Source: Candidatus Poseidoniales archaeon
GTDB lineage: Archaea > Thermoplasmatota > Poseidoniia > Poseidoniales > Poseidoniaceae
Direction of reading: 5' to 3'
Assembly: GCA_009887135.1 (NCBI GenBank)
Contig: QXYA01000067.1
Location: 1 to 13,998 of the forward strand
Length of the DNA: 13,998 nt
This document shows positions 1 to 6,461 of this stretch, one piece after another (position 1 is the first letter of the stretch; each line of letters opens with the position of its first letter). A program made the translations under genes and the position numbers. The notes under the pieces were generated by a model, which was given only the letters and a program-made list of their open reading frames with translations, made no database searches and was not told where the DNA came from.

Positions 1-3000
1 CGTCACAGTGACCGAAACTTCATCGGTTTGATCCGTTGCAGGTAGAATGAACGTAATCTGTTGACCGCCTATCGCACTTCCAGTATTGTCTTCAAGAAGA
101 ATTCTGACATCGAGCAGTGTTCCACGCTCAGTTCGATCATTCAACGTTGGTTGTCCAAGAGCATCGAGTGATGGATCTAAGAATGTAATAATTGAATATC
201 CTCGGCTATCGAAGGACGTATTGTTTTCTGAACCAACATAGAAGTTGACTGTCGGAACAATTGAGGCTTCAAGCACGTGTGTTCCAGCCTCAAATCCAGG
301 TGTTAGGGTCAGCGTAGCATTCCACCATCCACCATCTTGTACCGAACCATTGCTCACAGAGAAGCCAACAGGTTGGTCATCAATTGTGAACAGAACGTTT
401 GCAGTTAGACGTGATCCATCACGGTTCATCAATCCAGTTCCATTGTCAGAAACAACACGTCCGGAGACATTGAAACTCGTCCCTGCAACAGGATTATCTG
501 TAATTTGGTCAACAACAAGGAAGGTCAATGAACGAACTGTTACGCTCGAGAGGTTTGCTTGCGACGAGAGTAAATCAGAACTTCCATTGTAGAAGTAACT
601 GACAATGATCAGACCAAGCGGATGGCTGCTTGGAACACTAAACGAGGTGTTTGCCGTACCAGAACCATCTGTCGTAACTGTCGGCAGCCATGTTTCATGG
701 AAGAGTGTTGTAACACTGGAATTACCCACAGGTCTGAAGTTGAAACTTGATTCAACTAAAGTTGCACTGAGATTGACGGTTTCACCCCTGGTTATCAGGA
801 CCGGATTACCTGGTTGGAGGCCTTCCAGTTGAGTAACTCCGAAGACAAACACAGGGTTTGAAACCTCTGATGCAAGGTAATACAGAGATGAATCTTCGAC
901 TACTTCTACAACAAGGGTTCGAGGTCCACGCACAGTTCCGTTGTTTGACACATCGGTTGGGACTGTCAAATTGAAACTACCATTGGAAAGAGTTGGTACG
1001 CCACTCCGAAGAAGTTCTTCTGGGTTTGATTCCCAATACACATCAAGACGGACACCGGAGATGAGAGATCGCAATGGATCATCATCATCGAGGACTTGCC
1101 CCTGTAAATTGAAGTCAACACCTGCAGTTATGGTCGATGGCAAGACGTCAATACGAATGTCAGTTGGAACTTGTACTGTCACGTTGACAAGGGTACTGTT
1201 ACCAATTCTACGACTATTTCCGACTGCTAATGGATCAGTTAAGTCATCTGCAACAAACATCTGCAGAGTGTATTGGCCTGGAGCAACATTGGATGAACTC
1301 CATGTGAAGGTGGCATTACCATTCGCATCAGTCACCGCAGTGCCCAAGGAAACGTTGGTGTTACCATAGTCCCAGATGTAATCGACTGTGGCACCTGAAA
1401 CGTTTGAATTATCTGCTACATCAAAGACACTCGTATTGAACACAACAGGATCTCCTGAAACGTAGTCCATTACAGAGAATTCCTCTTCGACCAAGAATTC
1501 GGATTCAATACCTACGGTTACTAACGGTAAGACTGGTGGATTCGGAGGCGTAGAGGTGTCGACGACTCGGTAATATGCACCACCAGCAGGCGCCATTGCT
1601 TCGAAATTGAAATCAATGACGACCTCGTAGCCGTTTGATGGAAGAATAGTAGGCATTACAACCGTGAGATTGAATTTACCTGTAGCATTGTCAAGCATAC
1701 CATTTGCAAGATCGATTGGGAACCCTTCAGCGTCAAGCATTGTCATCGAGATGACCGTGTCATTGCCGAGGACACTTTCACTCGTGTATAAACCATCAAA
1801 GAGATCACCAACCACGTAGGTTGTGTTTCCAAGATGTGTCCAATCTTGTAAGACACTCACATTCCAACCTATTTCTGCTTGGACTCGAATTGAACCATTA
1901 TCAATCCCAGGTTGATATAATTCTGAACCATTGAATTCTACATCAAAGATGTAATCGTTTGGCCTGAGCGCTGAATCAAGAGGCCAAGAGAGCGTTAACA
2001 GGGACGAATCAGGATTACTAGTTGTGTTCACCCATGTCCCGTTAAAGTAGAAGGAGTAGTCACCTGGTACTGCAAGTCCGACCTCGACACCCATGTGGTC
2101 TGAGATTTGAACAAGAACATTCGTCGGTTCACCACGTAATTGAGGAGTCGCAATAATCTCAAAGTTCAGTATACCGACAAGTGTGTACTGTTCAACTCCG
2201 CTTAGATTTGCATCATCTGTAGATTCGTAGAGATCAGGATAGAAGCGTAATCGTGTTTCAAGGAGTCCTGCTGCAACATTAACGTCCGTCGAATTGAGGA
2301 AGAATTGAATGTTAAAGGCACCATTTACAGATTGGTTGAAGATTTCGACCCATTCTCCACCACTGTTATTCTCACGCATGGAGAAGGAAAGATTCCCACT
2401 CATCCCGACAGGAGAAGCACCGATTGTCAAAGCTGTTCCATTAACCCAGATATTGTCATCAAGAAGAAGAAGACTTGAGTTTGTTCCAGGTCCTTCAAGC
2501 GTAGCCGTCAAGTTCGGAGCATCTCGTATATCGAGAGTGATTGATTGCGTTACTGGACGTAGATGATATGTCGGAGCAGTAAGGCCGGTAGCTGATTGAA
2601 CCCAGCCATCATAACCTAATGTTGCGCTTATGTTTGTCTTTGTTTCAAGTTCGTCAAGCGTGATTTCAAACGTCCAAGTACCAGATGGACTGACTGTAGT
2701 AGTCAAATTTTGATCACCATCGACTGAGGAAGTAAAGGACAACCATACCGTCGAGTTCACAACTTGTGAAGCATCTGAGAACGGTATTTGCTCATAGCCA
2801 ATGAATCCTTCAAGCGTCGTCGTAGCTCCAGCACCAACAATTGGAGAATTAATGGCGTTTGGAGACGTGTGATTGAGCGTAGCATCATCAGTGACATTCA
2901 TCCACCATGAGTTACTTGGGCCTGTCGCTGTCGAGTTTGGAGTTAGAATGGTCTGAGATGAAACGTATCCTTTCTGTTCCACTTCAAGCATAATCGCTCC

Positions 3001-3276
3001 AAATCCAGGAGGAATAATTTCAGTTGGAAGACCTTGAAGCGTAAACGAGCCGTTGGCATCGGTCATCGTGACATTGATGAGGCGTTCAGGAGTGTTCAAT
3101 CCACTTGCACCTGCAAAAGCATCAACCAGAGGAACAAGATACCCCTTCACGAGCAATTCTTCAATGGCTGTTTGATTTTCAAGGAATCCTATATCGCCCG
3201 TAATTGTAACGTCACCATCAGTTCCATCACGATCAAAATTAACTGGGGAATAGGTCACATTTCGAATATCGAGTTC
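1..3276 (-). other. Series of Ig/CNA-B-like beta-sandwich segments, residues about 1045-2136
   Basis: After the transglutaminase-like core the translation alternates short beta-type segments with Gly, Asn, Asp and Ser turns. Recurrent phrases include GSFTLQGLP (1135-1143), GKFNLTVV, GSFNLTVP, GNATFTW and FNVSGRVVSDNGTG, typical of carboxypeptidase-regulatory, Big-1 or NEW3-like folds in surface proteins. More than 25 N-x-S/T sequons occur here, consistent with archaeal N-glycosylation of an exposed region. I cannot draw exact domain borders by eye. There is no membrane span in the visible part; an anchor, if one exists, would lie beyond base 1. Confidence 0.6.
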
Positions 3277-6200
3277 AGCAGGATCAGGACATGGATCGAA
3301 AGGAACCCATCCGAAATCAAGTCCGCCAGCGGAACTTGATTGCTGAATCCGAACTTCAGCCCAGGTTCTCAAATGTTGAGCACCAACAGCATAGCCGTTA
3401 CCATTCCAATCGCCACCTTTGAATCCACTAACAAGGCGTGCTGGAAGACCAATAACACGTGCCATAGTAACAAAAGTTGTAGCAAATTCACTGCATGTTC
3501 CTTCATTTGCTACTTCAAGCATGAAGGTAGAGATATCTTCTCCATCAACCAGTCCTGAACCATCGAAATTGAGTTTAAACTCTGTGGAACTGTTCCCTTC
3601 TCGTAGGAATGTTTCCAATGCAAGTGCCTTATCATAGGCATTGACTGCAGAAGAATCAGTGATGACACCATTGGTAATGTTCATCACAACCGAGCGAGCA
3701 TCTGTCGTATCGGTATAATAGGCAGGTAATTCGATTTCATATGGGAAACCTTGTCCAGCAATACTGTTGCTAGCAAGCACGTCCCAGTCAAAGTAATACT
3801 CTGGTTGTTGAACGATGATCTCTTCGACAAATCCACCAGATACTTCGTAGCGGTGTGTGTCATTTGTCCGAGTCAAAATTACAGCGGAGTCAGCCCAGAA
3901 AGAGACATTCGTCGTCGAAGCTGGCAGCGGTAGGGCACCTTCACCAATTGGGAAATTATAGGTGATCTGCCACGTAATTGTGTCATTGGCAAACGTTGTG
4001 CTCGCCATGTGGGTCAAATTCGTAAACGGTGGAACAACTTCTGCAGCTGGATGAACACTGTTGTCATGTGAAAAGGAGTTTCCAGTAGGGATATCGTTGG
4101 TATACTTTCTCCAGTACTTAGCGAGATCTTCTTCTACAGAACCAGTTGTGTTATTGGCCCAAAAGATGACATCGTTTTGAGGCATGTCATCAGTAGGGTC
4201 AAACAAATTGAATGGAGCACCTACGCAGTTGAAGAACCAGAATTGTTGTGGGCATTCAGCACCATCGAGCATACCTCCACCATCGGTGTCGGGGTTTCTC
4301 CAATCAGAACCAGTTGCATTTTCTACTGCGTCAGGTATACCGTCATTATCATAATCATCTGGTAGTAAATCATCGGATGGATCATTTTCAGGATTGGTGC
4401 TATCGAAATATTCAGTTCGGTCGTCAACGCCACCGTTATCTGTATCGACAGCCAAGTAATCAGTCACCCAGATATCAGTCGAACCATTTGTGATTCCAAT
4501 GAATGCAAGATTACACCCAGTGGTGTTTTCAAAGTAAGAGTTGATACCATCGCCATCAGGGTCAAGTAAGTTGAAACAAGGTTCGGTAGGGTCGGTGTTA
4601 TCGAAGACTTCATCGTAATCATTTACACCATCACCATCAGTATCGACAAGTGTTGGATTGGAAAACCAACCAAATGTTCCAAGCAATTCTTGCCAGTTTG
4701 CCAGTCCATCGCCATCCGAATCTGTGTAATCATCGTCACAATAGGTCCGAGTTGTACCAATTGTTCCATCGTTATTAGCAGCAGTGTGACAGAAAGAACC
4801 ATTGCGGTTGTCAACAGAAGTGGGAGTCCCTGTAGGTCCAACCGAGACACCTTGCATGACATTGTTCACCACGCTTAGATATGAGAAGGAGGAGAAGGTC
4901 CCAGATGCATTGTAGAATCCGATACCCCCGTTTGGATTAAATCCACTTCCATCGGTAACTTGCAGTTGATTTGAACCAGATGTATAGGAAACAAAACTTG
5001 TGGAAAAGTCAACAAGAGAATCACACGGATCAGTTCCGTGGCTTACGTTCCGCTCATCCCCGTCATTAATACCTCCAAAGTCGGTATCAGCAACGTTCCA
5101 TTCAGTACAAGAGAGGTTCTCTTCCCAATTTTGAATGCCATCGTTATCTTCGTCGCCAGAGTCCTCTCTTCGAGTTGGATCGGTTTCACCGGCGTCCACA
5201 ATTCCATTTCCATTCGCATCTTCATCACCATCATCGAAGGCATCGTCGTCGGTGTTGTTGTTTCGAGGGTCTGATGCTTGTGGAGGATTTCCGTATGCAC
5301 CGTTGACTTCGATTCCGTCTGGGATTCCATCGCTATCCGTATCGGAACTTGTCGGATCGGTTAGAAGAGTAAGAGCCTCGTAAGAATCGTTCAATCCATC
5401 ATTATCAGTGTCGCTGTCTTGAGGATTTGTTGAAGTGATTCCGTCGACTTCAGCGGTAAAGGTCGCACATGCGCCTGGGCCAATGCCCTGAACTGGGTCG
5501 CAAGGAGAAACTGTCTCTGTAGGCACACCATCAGGACCTGGTCGGAAACATGGCACTCCACCACAATTTGTGGTCCATGTAGGGTTGATATATTCCATGA
5601 GATTGATCAAACCATCATTGTCAGGGTCACCATTTGGACCATCTGCATTTGATGCACTAGTGGCATTTAGATTGTTAGCTGCTTCCCAACCATCTGGCAT
5701 TCCATCACCATCAGTGTCCCATCCATTCGGGTCTTCGTCAGCAATACCGTCACCGTCATCATCGTCTGATGAACAATCAGCATCTCCGTCGTTATCTGAA
5801 TCAGAACCATCGATTTGACCGTCTTTGTCATCATCGAAATTGTTTGCACAGATGTTACCGACTGGATCTTCATCACAAAGAATCACATTGCCTTGACCAT
5901 CGCTTCCTGTATCACCACATTTTGGTTGATTGAATTGCATTGCATCCTCTTCGTTCCAATCATTAACTGGAACGGTTCCATTCCACCAGACACCATTGTC
6001 AAGAACACCTGGTGTGGCGCTGTTATCCCAGTTCGTTGGTTGAAGGTAAGAGTATTCTTGCAGATTAGACATACCGTCGCCATCAGGATCGCCGACTGCT
6101 CCGTCACCACCAGTTGAAGAAAGTGGGTCTAACCCATACTTCCATTCCCAACCATCCGGTAAACCATCATTATCAGAGTCCCAGTCGGTTGCTGCTGTGT

Positions 6201-6408
6201 TGATGAGATATTCAAGACCATATGTCAGCCCGTCACCATCCTGGTCGGATGCTGCACTTACATCAACAGAAACAAAATCAATGGCGGCGAACGTAGAACC
6301 TATCATCAATACAACGAGAAAAAGGGACTGCGCCACATTTCGTCTTCTTGATCGATCAATCCCAACGTAACTCGGAGCATTTTTACTCTGCGGGTCCGCA
6401 TCATTCAT
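1..6408 (-). CDS. Giant secreted protein: TSP3 repeats, transglutaminase-like domain, beta-sandwich repeats (3' end outside window)
   Basis: Every codon from the ATG at 6408 down to base 1 is open, giving 2136 residues with no stop, so the C-terminus is missing. Residues 1-24 are polar and end in SRRRN. Residues 25-43 are hydrophobic (core SLFLVVLMIG), which fits a Sec signal peptide or N-terminal anchor, with a possible cleavage site after VSA at 50-52. Residues 57-716 carry many DxDxDGxxD calcium-binding motifs of the thrombospondin type 3 kind. Residues about 917-1040 form a transglutaminase-like domain with Cys972, His1012 and Asp1038. The remainder, about 1045-2136, looks like Ig/CNA-B-like beta-sandwich segments rich in N-x-S/T. 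It is probably a cell-surface or released protein acting on protein substrates, as a peptidase, amidase or crosslinker; which activity is unknown. The start is preferred because the ATG at 6415 hits a stop within five codons. It lies 53 bases after the neighbouring surface-protein gene and may be cotranscribed with it. Confidence 0.9.
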   Translation of the reverse strand, partial: MNDADPQSKNAPSYVGIDRSRRRNVAQSLFLVVLMIGSTFAAIDFVSVDVSAASDQDGDGLTYGLEYLINTAATDWDSDNDGLPDGWEWKYGLDPLSSTGGDGAVGDPDGDGMSNLQEYSYLQPTNWDNSATPGVLDNGVWWNGTVPVNDWNEEDAMQFNQPKCGDTGSDGQGNVILCDEDPVGNICANNFDDDKDGQIDGSDSDNDGDADCSSDDDDGDGIADEDPNGWDTDGDGMPDGWEAANNLNATSASNADGPNGDPDNDGLINLMEYINPTWTTNCGGVPCFRPGPDGVPTETVSPCDPVQGIGPGACATFTAEVDGITSTNPQDSDTDNDGLNDSYEALTLLTDPTSSDTDSDGIPDGIEVNGAYGNPPQASDPRNNNTDDDAFDDGDEDANGNGIVDAGETDPTRREDSGDEDNDGIQNWEENLSCTEWNVADTDFGGINDGDERNVSHGTDPCDSLVDFSTSFVSYTSGSNQLQVTDGSGFNPNGGIGFYNASGTFSSFSYLSVVNNVMQGVSVGPTGTPTSVDNRNGSFCHTAANNDGTIGTTRTYCDDDYTDSDGDGLANWQELLGTFGWFSNPTLVDTDGDGVNDYDEVFDNTDPTEPCFNLLDPDGDGINSYFENTTGCNLAFIGITNGSTDIWVTDYLAVDTDNGGVDDRTEYFDSTNPENDPSDDLLPDDYDNDGIPDAVENATGSDWRNPDTDGGGMLDGAECPQQFWFFNCVGAPFNLFDPTDDMPQNDVIFWANNTTGSVEEDLAKYWRKYTNDIPTGNSFSHDNSVHPAAEVVPPFTNLTHMASTTFANDTITWQITYNFPIGEGALPLPASTTNVSFWADSAVILTRTNDTHRYEVSGGFVEEIIVQQPEYYFDWDVLASNSIAGQGFPYEIELPAYYTDTTDARSVVMNITNGVITDSSAVNAYDKALALETFLREGNSSTEFKLNFDGSGLVDGEDISTFMLEVANEGTCSEFATTFVTMARVIGLPARLVSGFKGGDWNGNGYAVGAQHLRTWAEVRIQQSSSAGGLDFGWVPFDPCPDPAELDIRNVTYSPVNFDRDGTDGDVTITGDIGFLENQTAIEELLVKGYLVPLVDAFAGASGLNTPERLINVTMTDANGSFTLQGLPTEIIPPGFGAIMLEVEQKGYVSSQTILTPNSTATGPSNSWWMNVTDDATLNHTSPNAINSPIVGAGATTTLEGFIGYEQIPFSDASQVVNSTVWLSFTSSVDGDQNLTTTVSPSGTWTFEITLDELETKTNISATLGYDGWVQSATGLTAPTYHLRPVTQSITLDIRDAPNLTATLEGPGTNSSLLLLDDNIWVNGTALTIGASPVGMSGNLSFSMRENNSGGEWVEIFNQSVNGAFNIQFFLNSTDVNVAAGLLETRLRFYPDLYESTDDANLSGVEQYTLVGILNFEIIATPQLRGEPTNVLVQISDHMGVEVGLAVPGDYSFYFNGTWVNTTSNPDSSLLTLSWPLDSALRPNDYIFDVEFNGSELYQPGIDNGSIRVQAEIGWNVSVLQDWTHLGNTTYVVGDLFDGLYTSESVLGNDTVISMTMLDAEGFPIDLANGMLDNATGKFNLTVVMPTILPSNGYEVVIDFNFEAMAPAGGAYYRVVDTSTPPNPPVLPLVTVGIESEFLVEEEFSVMDYVSGDPVVFNTSVFDVADNSNVSGATVDYIWDYGNTNVSLGTAVTDANGNATFTWSSSNVAPGQYTLQMFVADDLTDPLAVGNSRRIGNSTLVNVTVQVPTDIRIDVLPSTITAGVDFNLQGQVLDDDDPLRSLISGVRLDVYWESNPEELLRSGVPTLSNGSFNLTVPTDVSNNGTVRGPRTLVVEVVEDSSLYYLASEVSNPVFVFGVTQLEGLQPGNPVLITRGETVNLSATLVESSFNFRPVGNSSVTTLFHETWLPTVTTDGSGTANTSFSVPSSHPLGLIIVSYFYNGSSDLLSSQANLSSVTVRSLTFLVVDQITDNPVAGTSFNVSGRVVSDNGTGLMNRDGSRLTANVLFTIDDQPVGFSVSNGSVQDGGWWNATLTLTPGFEAGTHVLEASIVPTVNFYVGSENNTSFDSRGYSIITFLDPSLDALGQPTLNDRTERGTLLDVRILLEDNTGSAIGGQQITFILPATDQTDEVSVTVT
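3289..3660 (-). other. Transglutaminase-like (papain-fold) domain, residues about 917-1040
   Basis: This is a domain inside the giant protein. The order matches the microbial transglutaminase-core family. A helix with YDKALALETFLR (925-936) resembles the usual segment before the core. GTCSEFA (970-976) holds the nucleophile Cys972. IGLPARLVSGF (986-996) matches the family's GIPAR-V-G strand. HLRTWAEV (1012-1019) holds His1012, and GWVPFDP (1033-1039) holds Asp1038. All three catalytic residues are present, so the domain is probably active. Known members include proteases, amidases and crosslinking enzymes, so the reaction cannot be settled from sequence alone. Residues about 757-916, between the TSP3 array and this core, look globular and may form a supporting domain. 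Confidence 0.85.
4261..6240 (-). repeat. Thrombospondin type 3 calcium-binding repeat array (protein repeat, residues 57-716)
   Basis: Asp-rich loops recur through this part of the giant gene. Examples are DSDNDGLPDGWE at residue 77, DPDGDGMSNL at 107, DDGDGIADEDP at 217, DTDGDGMPDGWE at 231, DPDNDGLINLMEY at 261, DSDGDGLANWQE at 562, DTDGDGVNDYDE at 589, and DYDNDGIPDAVE at 685. In TSP3 proteins such loops bind calcium and stiffen an extended stalk. Some copies are degenerate, with Gly in place of Asp (DTDFGGINDGDE at 441, DTDGGGMLDG at 707). Spacing between motifs is irregular and several Cys residues lie between them. On the plus strand this appears as recurring ccatcaccatc-like words, which reflect codon repetition and not a DNA tandem repeat. 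Confidence 0.88.
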
Positions 6409-6461
6409 GCTCCATGGTCGTCCCTATAGCACATAAGGGAAATGGTACGTTGTTCATACAA

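Noticed and set aside
245..5818. Numerous plus-strand open frames of 60-142 codons across the left part
   Set aside because: They lie antisense to the continuous minus-strand frame from 6408 to 1, show low-complexity or unnatural composition, and have no recognisable motif. They are shadows of the giant gene.
4623..6110. Short minus-strand frames with Met, Thr and Ile-rich repeats
   Set aside because: They are out of register with the giant gene and arise from reading the repeated GAT-GGT-GAC codons of the TSP3 array in another frame.
4261..6240. Recurring ccatcaccatc and cgccatcag words, suggesting a CRISPR or minisatellite
   Set aside because: Copies are short, irregularly spaced and vary at third codon positions, as expected for Asp-Gly codons of a protein repeat.
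6340..6360. Possible twin-arginine export signal (SRRRNVA before the hydrophobic stretch of the giant protein)
   Set aside because: There is no Phe-Leu-Lys after the arginines, and the hydrophobic core is as strong as a Sec signal. A protein of this size with calcium repeats is more likely exported unfolded.
6422..6439. Imperfect palindrome ccctatagcacataaggg between the two surface genes as a terminator
   Set aside because: Only four outer pairs match before mismatches, and no T-tract follows on the minus strand.
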